Assembly (NCBI GenBank): GCA_031376385.1
Contig: JANMDQ010000003.1
Coordinates: forward strand, 62,001 to 126,000
DNA: 64,000 nt
Direction of reading: 5' to 3'
Origin: Aquisediminimonas sp031376385
GTDB lineage: Bacteria; Pseudomonadota; Alphaproteobacteria; Sphingomonadales; Sphingomonadaceae
Made by a program: the position numbers and the translations under genes. The notes beneath the pieces are model-generated. The model was not told where the DNA came from, searched no databases, and worked only from the letters and a program-made list of their open reading frames with translations. Below, piece after piece: positions 35,256 through 43,671 of the stretch (positions are counted from its first letter, which is position 1; every line of letters begins with the position of its first letter).

Positions 35256-36148
35256 TGCGGTTTGCGGCTCTTTCTGTGCTGCTAATCGCCTCGCCTGCAT
35301 TGGCAGACCGTGGTTCGCTGGTAATAGTGGGCGGCGGTCTATCTAAGGATAATGCCGCTATCTACCGCGCCTTCATTGACCGAGTGCCAGCGGGCAAGAC
35401 AATTGCGATTGTGCCGTCCGCTTCGGGGGAGCCGCAAGGGTCAGCCGATGATTTCGCTGCTAATCTGGTCAGTTACGGGGTTGATCGTTCGCGGATCAGC
35501 ATCGTCGCGTTGGCAGAGGTTGATGATCCAGCGACTCCTTCGGCCAACGAAGCCAAATGGTCCATCAACGGGCGTAGCGCCGCTGAAATCGCCAAGATCA
35601 ATCGCGCTGGCGGCATCTGGTTCACTGGCGGAGATCAGGCGCGGACGATGCGAGTGCTGGCGGGCACGCCCATGCTTAAGGCGATGCGCAAGCGGCTTAA
35701 ATCTGGCGCGGTAATCGGCGGCACCAGTGCAGGTGCGGCGATCATGGGGGAGGGGATGATCCTTTGCGGTGACCCAGCCCTAGCCGATGTGAGTGCAGAC
35801 GTCAGCCGCGATCCAAAGGACTGCGCTCCAGCGGAGGGACAGCCGGAGCCGTTGGTTGTTGGGCCGGGGCTTGGCTTCCTGCCCGGCTTCATCGTTGATC
35901 AGCATTTCACGCAGCGTAGACGCCAGCCAAGGTTGCAGCGTGCAGTGCGGGCGATGCGGGATGCAAATGGCTTTGGATTTAAGGGCGTGGGCATTGATGA
36001 GGATACTGCTTTAGTGCTGGATTTTAAGGGGCCAGCGGTGGCAGTGGTCGGTCGCGGCAACATCCTATTGATGCAAACCAAGGCCGACGCTCAACTCCTG
36101 AAACCAGAGGACCGTTTGCCCTCTCCCTTATTCCAAGGACAAAAATGA
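35255..36148 (+). CDS. Exported cyanophycinase-like S51 peptidase
   Basis: 297 residues with a signal peptide (MRFAALSVLLIASPALA). The S51 fold has IVGGGLSKDN, IWFTGGDQART (123-130), the nucleophile S158 in GGTSAGAAIMGEG and the DQHFTQRRRQPRL block. Cyanophycinases cut beta-Asp-Arg polymer into dipeptides. The signal peptide suggests scavenging outside the cytoplasm, like the extracellular CphE type. No cyanophycin synthetase is in the window. TGATG overlap with the SMP-30 gene and ATGA overlap with the next gene make a three-gene operon. Confidence 0.85.
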   Translation: MRFAALSVLLIASPALADRGSLVIVGGGLSKDNAAIYRAFIDRVPAGKTIAIVPSASGEPQGSADDFAANLVSYGVDRSRISIVALAEVDDPATPSANEAKWSINGRSAAEIAKINRAGGIWFTGGDQARTMRVLAGTPMLKAMRKRLKSGAVIGGTSAGAAIMGEGMILCGDPALADVSADVSRDPKDCAPAEGQPEPLVVGPGLGFLPGFIVDQHFTQRRRQPRLQRAVRAMRDANGFGFKGVGIDEDTALVLDFKGPAVAVVGRGNILLMQTKADAQLLKPEDRLPSPLFQGQK

Positions 36149-36792
36149 CGACCACAACTGTGATATTTGATTTCGGCGGCGTGGTGACAACCTCACCATT
36201 TGATACGTTCAACCGGCTTGAGGCGGAGCGCGGCCTGCCGCGTGACTTCATTCGGGCGATCAATGCCGTTGACCGGGACAATAATGCCTGGGCCAAGTTT
36301 GAGCGCGCGGAGATTTCAGCTGAACAGTTTGACGCCGCTTTTGCGGCCGAAGCTCAGGCAAAAGGCGTCGACCTTCGCGGTGCAGATGTGATCAAATGCT
36401 TGTCCGGTGATGTGCGCCCCCGCGTGGTGGCGGCGATGGATACGCTGAAGGCGGCGGGCTTTCGCCTCGGCTGCATCACCAACAATGTGCCGAGTGGCGA
36501 AGGCCCCGGCATGGCGCACGGGATCGGTAAAGCCGAACAAGTTGCCGATGCGATGACGCGCTTTGAGGTCATCATCGAAAGCAGCAAAGTTGGCGTTCGC
36601 AAGCCCGATCCCCGTATCTATCAAATGATGTGTGACGCGCTGGGCGTCGCGGCGGCAGATTGCATCTATCTCGATGACCTCGGCATAAACTGCAAACCGG
36701 CGTCGGAATTGGGGATGCATGCGATCAAAGTGGTGGGGGAGGCGCAGTTGCTGGCTGATCTTTCGGTCGCGACTGGGGTTGGGTTTGACTAG
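36145..36792 (+). CDS. HAD-superfamily hydrolase, subfamily IA
   Basis: 215 residues. Motif I is FDFGGVVTT, the epoxide-hydrolase-N-terminal/haloacid type with DFG instead of DxD. Motif II is GCITNN, motif III is the Lys in SSKVGVRKPDPRIYQ, and motif IV is YLDDLGINCKPASELG. Phosphatase or dehalogenase activity is possible. It overlaps the cyanophycinase by four bases, so the three genes are probably used together. Confidence 0.86.
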   Translation: MTTTTVIFDFGGVVTTSPFDTFNRLEAERGLPRDFIRAINAVDRDNNAWAKFERAEISAEQFDAAFAAEAQAKGVDLRGADVIKCLSGDVRPRVVAAMDTLKAAGFRLGCITNNVPSGEGPGMAHGIGKAEQVADAMTRFEVIIESSKVGVRKPDPRIYQMMCDALGVAAADCIYLDDLGINCKPASELGMHAIKVVGEAQLLADLSVATGVGFD

Positions 36793-36810
36793 CATTTGTC
36801 GAAGCAGCAG

Positions 36811-36888
36811 TGCTCCGGGCTTGACCCGGAGCCCCGCGGTAATGCCTCAGTGTTTGGGACTTCTGGCCTCCGGGTCAAGCCCGGAGCA
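36811..36888. repeat. Inverted repeat (family B)
   Basis: 21-nt arms 36811-36831 and 36868-36888 are exact reverse complements (TGCTCCGGGCTTGACCCGGAG). Each arm also folds alone (CTCCGGG/CCCGGAG). Same family as 25561-25636. The 36793-37065 gap otherwise holds a short palindrome near 37005-37023 (CGCTCA...TGAGCG) and the CoA-transferase promoter region. Confidence 0.9.
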
Positions 36889-37065
36889 CGCCTCGAGCAT
36901 TAAGGTGTGGCGCGATGGGTGCGGTTTTTGCATGTGCGGTGTGGGTGGTTGCAGTTGGCAATAGCAAACCGTTCAACTAGCTTATGATGCAGACTGTGAA
37001 TGTCGCTCAAGCTCAGCCTGAGCGGGCGAAGAAAGCTGGATTTTTCTTTAGTATCGGGAGCCATA

Positions 37066-37773
37066 ATGAAGAAACTCTATCCCAATGCCGCCGCTGCTCT
37101 CGAAGGCGTCCTGCGCAATGATATGCTGATTGCGGCAGGCGGCTTTGGTCTGTGCGGTATCCCTGAACGCTTCATCGATGCGATTGTAGACAGCGGCGTG
37201 AGGGGGCTGACCGTGGCGTCCAACAACGCAGGCATAGACGGCGAAGGCCTCGGCAAGCTCCTCCGCACGCGGCAGATCAAGAAAATGATGTCCAGCTACG
37301 TCGGCGAGAATAAGGAATTTGAACGGCAATATCTGGCTGGCGAACTTGAAGTTGAATTCTGCCCGCAAGGCACGCTTGCCGAACGCATGCGCGCAGGTGG
37401 CGCTGGTATTCCGGGATTTTACACCAAAACCGGCGTCGGCACGGCTGTCGCTGAGGGCAAGGAAGTGAAAAACTTCGACGGGCAAGACTACATCCTCGAA
37501 CGCGGGATATTTGCCGACCTAGCCATTGTGAAGGCTTGGAAGGCCGATGAAAGCGGTAATCTGATCTTCCGCAAAACCGCCCGCAATTTCAACCAACCCG
37601 CCGCGACTTGCGGCAAAATATGCGTGGTTGAAGTCGAAAAAATTGTGCCAGTAGGGTCGCTCGACCCCGAAGCCATCCACTTGCCCGGCGTCTATGTGCA
37701 GCGGATCGTTTTGGGGGCACCCTATGATAAGAAGATTGAGTTTCGGACAGTGCGGGAAAGGGAGGCGGTGTAA
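37066..37773 (+). CDS. scoA: 3-oxoacid CoA-transferase subunit A
   Basis: 235 residues. LIAAGGFGLCGIPERFIDAIVDSGVRGLTVASNNAG is the family-I CoA-transferase alpha signature; PQGTLAERMRAGGAGIPGFYTKTGVGT and FNQPAATCGKICVVEVEKIV follow. GGGAG precedes ATG 37066; the frame starts 22 codons earlier in a palindromic stretch. Activates acetoacetate with succinyl-CoA, feeding the thiolase step (a thiolase lies at 55.6 kb). One-base overlap (TAATG) with subunit B. Confidence 0.94.
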   Translation: MKKLYPNAAAALEGVLRNDMLIAAGGFGLCGIPERFIDAIVDSGVRGLTVASNNAGIDGEGLGKLLRTRQIKKMMSSYVGENKEFERQYLAGELEVEFCPQGTLAERMRAGGAGIPGFYTKTGVGTAVAEGKEVKNFDGQDYILERGIFADLAIVKAWKADESGNLIFRKTARNFNQPAATCGKICVVEVEKIVPVGSLDPEAIHLPGVYVQRIVLGAPYDKKIEFRTVREREAV

Positions 37774-38423
37774 TGGCCCAAGAAGTTAAAGGCTGGACCC
37801 GCGATGAAATGGCCGCGCGCGCCGCGAAGGAGTTGCGTGACGGATATTATGTGAACCTTGGCATCGGCATCCCCACACTGGTGGCGAACCATATTCCGGC
37901 AGGCGTCGAAGTAACGCTGCAATCCGAAAACGGCATGCTCGGCATTGGTCCTTTCCCTTACGCGGGCGAAGAAGATGCGGACCTCATCAACGCGGGCAAG
38001 CAGACGATCAGTGAGCTTCCGCAATCTGCCTATTTCGACAGCGCGGCAAGCTTCGCGATGATCCGGGGCGGGCATATTGATTTGACGGTGCTCGGCGCAA
38101 TGGAAGTCGCGGAAAATGGCGATATCGCCAATTGGATGATCCCCGGCAAAATGATCAAAGGCATGGGCGGCGCGATGGACTTGGTCGCGGGCGTTAAGAA
38201 GATCATCGTCGTGATGGAACATACTGCCAAAGATGGCAGCGCGAAATTCATCTCCGCCTGCACACTTCCTCTTACGGGCAAGAATGTGGTCGATATGATC
38301 GTGACAGATCTCTGCGTTTTTGCCCGGCCCGACCATGCGTCGCCGTTCAAACTCATTGAGACAGCACCGGGAGTGTCAGCGGACGAGGTTGCGGCAAAGA
38401 CGACGGCGCGATACACGGTATAA
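37773..38423 (+). CDS. scoB: 3-oxoacid CoA-transferase subunit B
   Basis: 216 residues. YYVNLGIGIPTLVANHIP, then the catalytic Glu in LQSENGMLGIGPFPYAG, GGHIDLTVLGAMEVAENGDIANWMIPGKMIKGMGGAMDLV and MEHTAKDGSAKF. Forms the active heterotetramer with subunit A. Its stop is followed directly by the ATG of the HepT-like gene, the border between core and accessory DNA. Confidence 0.95.
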   Translation: MAQEVKGWTRDEMAARAAKELRDGYYVNLGIGIPTLVANHIPAGVEVTLQSENGMLGIGPFPYAGEEDADLINAGKQTISELPQSAYFDSAASFAMIRGGHIDLTVLGAMEVAENGDIANWMIPGKMIKGMGGAMDLVAGVKKIIVVMEHTAKDGSAKFISACTLPLTGKNVVDMIVTDLCVFARPDHASPFKLIETAPGVSADEVAAKTTARYTV

Positions 38424-38831
38424 ATGGAATCGCCTGCTTCGAGACGACGAATTGAAAAATTTGGGGGAGCTTTAGCGGCGTTAGGTCGCGTGATTGAGTT
38501 GGCTCGGCAAAGACCCTTAACCGAAGCCGAACGCGGAGGATTGATTCAATTTTTTGAACTTTCTTGGGATGTTGGTTGGAAAGTGTTGCGCGATGCTTTG
38601 GCAGATCAAGGGGTCGTGCTCGACGTAGTGGCTCCGCTTCCAGTGATAAGAGAAGCTTTTTCGGTCAACTTGATAAAAGACGGCGACGGGTGGGTGCTTG
38701 CGTCAAAAGCACGTAATATACTCTCGCATTCTTATGATGAAGACATGGTCTCGCGAGAAGTTGATCGGATTATCGATTATTACTATCCGCTCATGCTCCA
38801 GACCTTTACTGATATGAGTAACGATCAATGA
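38424..38831 (+). CDS. HepT-like HEPN toxin (nucleotidyltransferase substrate-binding family)
   Basis: 135 helical residues. The HEPN RNase motif Rx4H with following Tyr is present as RNILSHSY near residue 97, the form seen in HepT. FFELSWDVGWKVLRDALADQGV matches the HI0074 family. It overlaps the MNT partner by four bases, toxin first. RNase activity silenced by AMPylation of the Tyr is established for HepT/MntA and inferred here. Confidence 0.87.
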   Translation: MESPASRRRIEKFGGALAALGRVIELARQRPLTEAERGGLIQFFELSWDVGWKVLRDALADQGVVLDVVAPLPVIREAFSVNLIKDGDGWVLASKARNILSHSYDEDMVSREVDRIIDYYYPLMLQTFTDMSNDQ

Positions 38832-39127
38832 ACCCGGCCCAACTGAGTGACATGCAGTTTAGCGTCGTGCAAAACATCTTGCTGCCGCACCTTGACCGTT
38901 TTCGGGAGGTGAAAGTGTTTGGTTCGCGTGCGACAGGTAAAAATCGACGCGGCTCTGATCTCGATCTTGCACTGGTTGGCGCTGATGCACTGTTACGCGA
39001 TGACCTTTTGTTTGCCTTTGATGAGAGTGACTTGAGCATTACGGTTGATATCGTTGATCTGGATCGGTGCGGGAATGATGCCTTGAAGGATGAAATAGCG
39101 CGTGATGCAATCCCGCTTTTGCAATGA
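38828..39127 (+). CDS. MntA-like minimal nucleotidyltransferase antitoxin
   Basis: 99 residues with the GSx10DxD motif in VFGSRATGKNRRGSDLDLALVG and a further acidic strand (ITVDIVDLD) that supplies the third Asp. Partner of the preceding HEPN gene. Expected to AMPylate and so neutralise it. Confidence 0.88.
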   Translation: MNPAQLSDMQFSVVQNILLPHLDRFREVKVFGSRATGKNRRGSDLDLALVGADALLRDDLLFAFDESDLSITVDIVDLDRCGNDALKDEIARDAIPLLQ

Positions 39128-39141
39128 AATGATAGCTGGCC

Positions 39142-39837
39142 ATGACTTACACCCTCATCTCCGCCAACCGCAACTATTCCAGCTGGTCGCTGCGGCCTTG
39201 GCTTCTCATGAAGGGGCTGGGCATCGCGTTTGAAGATCGGTTGGAACCCTTCACTAAGCCTGCGAATTATGATGACTTCCGCGCCTTTTCCCCCACCGGC
39301 CAAGTGCCTGCGCTGTTGGATAAGGGGCGGACGATATACGACTCGCTTGGCATCGCGCTTTATCTGGCGGACCGGCACGACGGCGTTTGGCCGAAGGATG
39401 CTGACGCGCGCGCCTGGGCGCAGTGCGCGGTGGTGGAAATGCACTCGGGCTTCTCTGCTCTGCGCAATGATTGCACCATGAATGTCGGTGTGCGGGTGAA
39501 GCCCAAGCCGATGTCAGACGCGCTAAAGGGCAATGTCGCGCGGATCAGGGAATTGTGGGAAGAAGGCCTGTCGCGCTTTGGTGGGCCTTATCTGGCGGGC
39601 GCTCAATTCGGTGCGGTAGACGCTTTTTATGCCCCGGTTGCCTACCGCGTGCGCACTTACGGGCTTGATGTCGGGCCAAAGGGATCTGGCGCGCAAGCCT
39701 GGGTCGATCATATCATCGCGCACCCCGCCATGCTGCAATGGGAAGCCGAGGCCCTCGCCGAAAGCTGGCGCGAAGTCGGCCATGAGGAAGAGTTGCGGGG
39801 GTGCGGCGATGTGATTGCGGATTACCGCACGGGTTAG
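39142..39837 (+). CDS. Glutathione S-transferase family protein
   Basis: 231 residues. The thioredoxin-like N-terminus YTLISANRNYSSWSLRPWLLMKGLGIAFED, with the active-site Ser region NYSSWS and the cis-Pro in TGQVPALLD, then YDSLGIALYLADRH and a helical C-terminal domain. Similar to the GSTs that carry SxxSxRP near the N-terminus. Substrate unknown. It lies between two toxin-antitoxin pairs, and its stop overlaps the convergent vapC by four bases. Confidence 0.88.
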   Translation: MTYTLISANRNYSSWSLRPWLLMKGLGIAFEDRLEPFTKPANYDDFRAFSPTGQVPALLDKGRTIYDSLGIALYLADRHDGVWPKDADARAWAQCAVVEMHSGFSALRNDCTMNVGVRVKPKPMSDALKGNVARIRELWEEGLSRFGGPYLAGAQFGAVDAFYAPVAYRVRTYGLDVGPKGSGAQAWVDHIIAHPAMLQWEAEALAESWREVGHEEELRGCGDVIADYRTG

Positions 39838-40238
39838 AGTGCCAGCCAATCCTCACAACGCAAGCCGTCTACGCGAGAAAAGTCTGACAAATCGCTAGTA
39901 ATCAGTTTCAAGCCAAGACTACGCGCATGGCCAGCAACAAGAATATCATTGGCGCCAATCAATTTACCGGCCCGCGAGAGTGAAGCCCGGATTTCCGCAG
40001 CGTGACGTGCTGCGGCATCGTCAAAATCCAATACAATCAATCGCGCCAAAAGTTCACTTACGAGATCATGATTGTGGGCAGTTCTCGCAGACATTTCTGC
40101 GCCAACATAAAGTTCATGCACAACAATGACCGAGAGACAGAGATTGTCACTCTCGCTTTTTAGGCGTTCCCGAATAATGTCCCAGCCACGCCGCATTGCC
40201 CGGATGCAGACATTCGTATCCAGCATGGTATCCGGCAT
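39834..40238 (-). CDS. vapC: VapC-type PIN-domain RNase toxin
   Basis: 134 residues: MLDTNVCIRAMRR (first Asp), LSVIVVHELYVGAE (Glu), the IGANDILVAGHARSLGLKLITSDLSDFSRV block with the remaining acidic residues. All PIN metal ligands appear present. The stop of the antitoxin gene and the ATG share one base. Confidence 0.91.
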   Translation of the reverse strand: MPDTMLDTNVCIRAMRRGWDIIRERLKSESDNLCLSVIVVHELYVGAEMSARTAHNHDLVSELLARLIVLDFDDAAARHAAEIRASLSRAGKLIGANDILVAGHARSLGLKLITSDLSDFSRVDGLRCEDWLAL

Positions 40239-40468
40239 TAAAAGGTTTCAATACCGTCAGGCGCCAGATCCTCCGGAGCGACAAAATCGTCATCGCACGG
40301 TAGCATCGCAAAAAAATCATCCCACAGCGCATCTACTGGCGTAATAATCCGCGACTTGCCGACTTTGCGAATGATCACCTTTTTAACGCTATCTGGAAAG
40401 GCAATATCGGCTGGAATCCGTACTGCCTGAGACCGGTTAGACTTAAAAAGGGTGGTTTGCGTTGACAT
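40238..40468 (-). CDS. vapB: VapB-type antitoxin (AbrB/SpoVT fold)
   Basis: 76 residues: TTLFKSNRSQAVRIPADIAFPDSVKKVIIRKVG is the AbrB swapped-hairpin DNA-binding part of VapB, and the acidic tail (DDDFVAPEDLAPDGIETF) is the toxin-binding part. Upstream of vapC in the same operon. Confidence 0.9.
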   Translation of the reverse strand: MSTQTTLFKSNRSQAVRIPADIAFPDSVKKVIIRKVGKSRIITPVDALWDDFFAMLPCDDDFVAPEDLAPDGIETF

Positions 40469-40519
40469 AATTCTTTCTGATCCGAATTTGGGGATATGTC
40501 AATGGGATATACCAATTGA

Positions 40520-40596
40520 GTTCACGCGGAGGCGCAGAGGATTTGAGAGTAACGACCGCCACATTCTCTCTGCGCCTCCGCGCCTCTGCGTGAACC
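40520..40596. repeat. Imperfect inverted repeat (GTTCACGCGGAGGCGCAGAG)
   Basis: GTTCACGCGGAGGCGCAGAG (40520-40539) recurs inverted at 40565-40595, with an eight-base insertion (CGCCTCTG) in the right arm. The motif CTCTGCGCCTCCGCGCCTCTGCGTGAAC is a widespread bacterial intergenic repeat. It fills most of the 40469-40672 gap. Confidence 0.75.
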
Positions 40597-40672
40597 AAGA
40601 ATAGTGTGGCAGCGACCGGAACGTGACGATTAAAACCCTGCAACGCGCAGCGGCAATGGTGCGGCGGCGGGT

Positions 40673-41302
40673 TCAGTCGGAGTTGGTTTGAAGGGCTGGA
40701 TCAATCGCTTTCCTTCTGGCCATCAATCGACTGATCTGGTTTTTTACTTCGTTAGATTCATCGCCAAAGACGATCTCAATGTAGCCGATGCCCGCACGCC
40801 GAAGGGCTTCCTTTTTGACCGCATCTCGCGCGGCGGCGTCGCTTAAATAGTGTCCTGTTCCCTGATATTCGATCGCAGCGATTGGCAGATGATCTTCCGA
40901 AATGATAAGAACATCGACGCGTTTGCTGTTGATAGATCGGTAAGCCATAATATCCGCTGATTTGAGAATTTCACCTAAACTGACTTGAGCCATGACCCTC
41001 CACGGAAGGTTGAGTTCATCAATCGCTTTTTCTGCCGCTTTAAAGACTCGCGCTTCGGCACGGGACAGGAGTCTTTGCGGCTGGAACGAGGCATTGCTCA
41101 CAATCCGAAGTTGATCAACGCTATCGCCCAGCGCAAATGGATTAGATTGAATGTCGCGTTTGGATGAGACAATTTTTGGACGCCATGACCCTTGTCTGCG
41201 AGATCGCCATTGGCCCTTCGGTTTTGAGAAAGCGCGAGCCAAGAGCATCGCGGTGATCAGGATACCGCCAAAAATAATGACATAGTCTTGCGAAACCTGC
41301 AT
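40673..41302 (-). CDS. DUF2726 protein, nuclease-like, membrane-anchored
   Basis: 209 residues: an N-terminal transmembrane segment (VIIFGGILITAMLLARAF), a basic linker, and the DUF2726 domain starting at LLSRAEARVFKAAEKA, with RVDVLIISEDHLPIAAIEYQGTGHY and DAVKKEALRRAGIGYIEI. The D...ExQ...K arrangement (VDVLII, AIEYQG, VKKEAL) resembles a PD-(D/E)xK nuclease-like core. Catalysis is not certain. It lies among toxin-antitoxin genes. Confidence 0.75.
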   Translation of the reverse strand: MQVSQDYVIIFGGILITAMLLARAFSKPKGQWRSRRQGSWRPKIVSSKRDIQSNPFALGDSVDQLRIVSNASFQPQRLLSRAEARVFKAAEKAIDELNLPWRVMAQVSLGEILKSADIMAYRSINSKRVDVLIISEDHLPIAAIEYQGTGHYLSDAAARDAVKKEALRRAGIGYIEIVFGDESNEVKNQISRLMARRKAIDPALQTNSD

Positions 41303-41334
41303 TTTGCGCCTCCGGCTGTGCAGAAGCGCCTAAA

Positions 41335-41379
41335 TCATAAATCTCTCACATCCGTTAACCGCACTATTACTGCCCCCGC
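41335..41379 (-). pseudogene. Decayed second copy of the leuC 3' end
   Basis: The minus strand reads AGAVIVRLTDVRDL and a stop, against AAAVTGRLTDVRELI and a stop at the end of the intact leuC. The DNA shares an exact 16-base core (CACATCCGTTAACCGC at 41347-41362 and 42168-42183) in direct orientation, 821 bases apart. The Phd-VapC pair lies between them. Confidence 0.7.
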
Positions 41380-41418
41380 TGGTGGAAGCGGAATGCTGTC
41401 CATACTAAAAAACCCAAT

Positions 41419-41838
41419 TCAGAGCTTCGCCCCCAACACAGTCACACCTGCACTCCGCGCCGCGTCGGCTAATCTCTTGTCGAACGTCGCCAATGGCATC
41501 TGATTACGGATCGCGACCACAAGATAGCCTGCGTCAAAGATTTTCAGGCTGTAGTCACGGGCAAGGGGAAGGGTCACGTCAAACGCGGCGTTGGAGTCGA
41601 GAGGGTCAATGTCGACTGACAGGCTGCTCAGCAGATCGACGAACAGGGAAATTGACTGTGCGTCGGTTCGTCCCATCCGTTCCCCGCGCAGCAATCCGTT
41701 TGCTGTTTCAAATTGCCAATAGGGTGGAACGAGAACGCCTTCATCGGCGGCGCGGTTGGCAAGGTGCCGGGCTGCGTCCTCATTTTGATCGGCGAAATGC
41801 CAAGCAAGCGAAACCGACGCATCGAGAACGAAAGTCAT
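41419..41838 (-). CDS. VapC-type PIN-domain toxin
   Basis: 139 residues: FVLDASVSLAWHF (first Asp), PPYWQFETANGLLRGERMGR (Glu), then SLKIFDAGYLVVAIRNQMPLATFDKRLADAA with the C-terminal acidic residues. It overlaps the Phd-type antitoxin gene by four bases. A different VapC lineage from the one at 39.8 kb. Confidence 0.9.
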   Translation of the reverse strand: MTFVLDASVSLAWHFADQNEDAARHLANRAADEGVLVPPYWQFETANGLLRGERMGRTDAQSISLFVDLLSSLSVDIDPLDSNAAFDVTLPLARDYSLKIFDAGYLVVAIRNQMPLATFDKRLADAARSAGVTVLGAKL

Positions 41839-42101
41839 TCCCCGCGCGTGTCCGCCAGTAAATCCATGACTGTTTCACCGGGCGCCAGCGCGATCTTACG
41901 CGCATCCCTGTGGGCAAACCATGCGTCCCAGTTTTTGCGCGGCTCCGACGCGCAACGCAGCGGGGTTGCGGGAGAGAGTTTAGCAACAATCCGGCCATGT
42001 TTGCGGATGGCTATTTCTTCGCCCTGTTCGGCACGTGCAAGCAATTCTGAAAAGCGGGCTTTGGCATCTGCTGCGCCAAATTCGGTCACGCGTGTGTCCA
42101 C
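41835..42101 (-). CDS. Phd/YefM-family antitoxin
   Basis: 88 residues: TEFGAADAKARFSELLARAEQGEEIAIRKHGRIVAKLSP is the Phd/YefM fold, with a C-terminal tail that binds the toxin. First gene of the pair. It starts 51 bases after leuC, where leuD would often be found. Confidence 0.91.
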   Translation of the reverse strand: MDTRVTEFGAADAKARFSELLARAEQGEEIAIRKHGRIVAKLSPATPLRCASEPRKNWDAWFAHRDARKIALAPGETVMDLLADTRGE

Positions 42102-42152
42102 AAACTTATCCTTAATGACTTAAACTACGACCAATATAGGTCAGACTTTAGG

Positions 42153-43583
42153 TCAAATCAACTCCCGCACATCCGTTAACCGCCCTGTCACCGCCGCCGC
42201 CGCCGCCATGGCTGGCGATACCAGATGTGTCCGCGCACCTGGGCCTTGCCGCCCGACGAAGTTGCGGTTGCTGGTGGAGGCGGAGCGTTCTCCGCTGGGG
42301 ACTTTGTCCGGGTTCATGCCGAGACAGGCCGAACAACCGGGTTCGCGCCATTCGAGGCCTGCGTCGATGAAGATGCGGTCGAGGCCCTCCGCTTCGGCCT
42401 GGCGTTTCACGAGGCCGCTGCCGGGTACAACGATGGCCCATTTCACATTCGCCGCTTTGTGTCGTCCTTTCAGCACAGCGGCGGCGGCGCGGAGGTCTTC
42501 GATGCGGCTGTTGGTGCAGCTGCCAATGAAGATATTCTGCACTTCTACATCTGCCATCCGCGTGCCTGCGCTCAGGCCCATATAATCAAGCGATTTTTGC
42601 GCCGCGACTTGCTTAGACGGGTCAGCAAAGCTCATCGGGTCTGGCACGGAGCCGGTGATTGGCACCACATCTTCGGGCGATGTGCCCCATGTCACGCTCG
42701 GCACGATGTCCGCCGCGTTGATGACGACCGTCTTGTCATATGTCGCGCCCGGTTCAGTTGCCAGAGTGCGCCAATACGCAACGGCTGCATCCCATTCCGC
42801 GCCTTTGGGAGCCATAGGGCGGCCCTTGATATAGGCAAATGTCACATCATCGGGCGCGATCAGGCCAGCGCGCGCGCCCCCTTCGATGGCCATATTGCTG
42901 ACCGTCAAGCGGCCCTCAAGCGAGAGCGCGCGGATCGCGGTGCCAGTATATTCAATCACATGCCCCGTGCCACCCGCAGCGCCAATGACGCCGGTAATAT
43001 GAAGGATAACATCTTTTGCCGTCACGCCGGGGCCAGTATCGCCCTCCACCCGCACTTCCATCGTTTTGGATTGCTTGAGGAGCAGCGTCTGCGTGGCGAG
43101 CACATGTTCGACCTCGGATGTGCCAATCCCGAATGCCAGCGCGCCTAGCCCGCCGTGGCAGGCCGTATGACTATCCCCGCAAACAATGGTGGTGCCGGGA
43201 AGGGAAAAGCCCTGTTCAGGCCCTACGACATGGACGATGCCCTGTTCAACGGCACTTGCGTCGATATAGCGGATGCCAAAGGTTGGGGCATTGGCCTCAA
43301 GCGCCGCCAATTGCTGGGCGCTTTCCGGGTCAGCGATGGGAATGCGCACGCCATTTGCGTCAAGGCGCGCGGTCGTGGGCAAATTATGATCTGGAACCGC
43401 AAGCGTGAGGTCAGGACGCCGCACAGTGCGGCCTGCTAACCTCAATCCTTCAAATGCCTGCGGGCTCGTCACTTCATGAACAAGATGTCGGTCAATGAAG
43501 ATGAGCGCTGTGCCATCGGGGCGCTGGTCAACGACATGCGCGTCCCAGATTTTCTCGTAGAGGGTGCGGGGTTTGCTGGCCAT
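42153..43583 (-). CDS. leuC: 3-isopropylmalate dehydratase large subunit
   Basis: 476 residues, the 4Fe-4S aconitase-type subunit of leucine synthesis. TLYEKIWDAHVV, IFIDRHLVHEVTSPQAFEGLR, VCGDSHTACHGGLGALAFGIGTSEVEHVLATQ (first cluster Cys), IFIGSCTNSRIEDLRAAA is the conserved block in the middle, and EPGCSACLGMNPD carries the last two cluster Cys. Full length. No leuD is in the window: a toxin-antitoxin pair lies immediately downstream, so the small subunit must be encoded elsewhere. Confidence 0.95.
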   Translation of the reverse strand: MASKPRTLYEKIWDAHVVDQRPDGTALIFIDRHLVHEVTSPQAFEGLRLAGRTVRRPDLTLAVPDHNLPTTARLDANGVRIPIADPESAQQLAALEANAPTFGIRYIDASAVEQGIVHVVGPEQGFSLPGTTIVCGDSHTACHGGLGALAFGIGTSEVEHVLATQTLLLKQSKTMEVRVEGDTGPGVTAKDVILHITGVIGAAGGTGHVIEYTGTAIRALSLEGRLTVSNMAIEGGARAGLIAPDDVTFAYIKGRPMAPKGAEWDAAVAYWRTLATEPGATYDKTVVINAADIVPSVTWGTSPEDVVPITGSVPDPMSFADPSKQVAAQKSLDYMGLSAGTRMADVEVQNIFIGSCTNSRIEDLRAAAAVLKGRHKAANVKWAIVVPGSGLVKRQAEAEGLDRIFIDAGLEWREPGCSACLGMNPDKVPSGERSASTSNRNFVGRQGPGARTHLVSPAMAAAAAVTGRLTDVRELI

Positions 43584-43671
43584 TCGCAGTCCTTAAGTCC
43601 CGGTGGGCAGCGGTGTCAATTCGCTGCATCTGATGCGTGAGAGACGCATCAATAATAACGACTGAGTCGCC

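Noticed and set aside
42225..43148. 307-codon open frame antisense to leuC
   Set aside because: No family likeness; leuC on the other strand is full length with all cluster cysteines.
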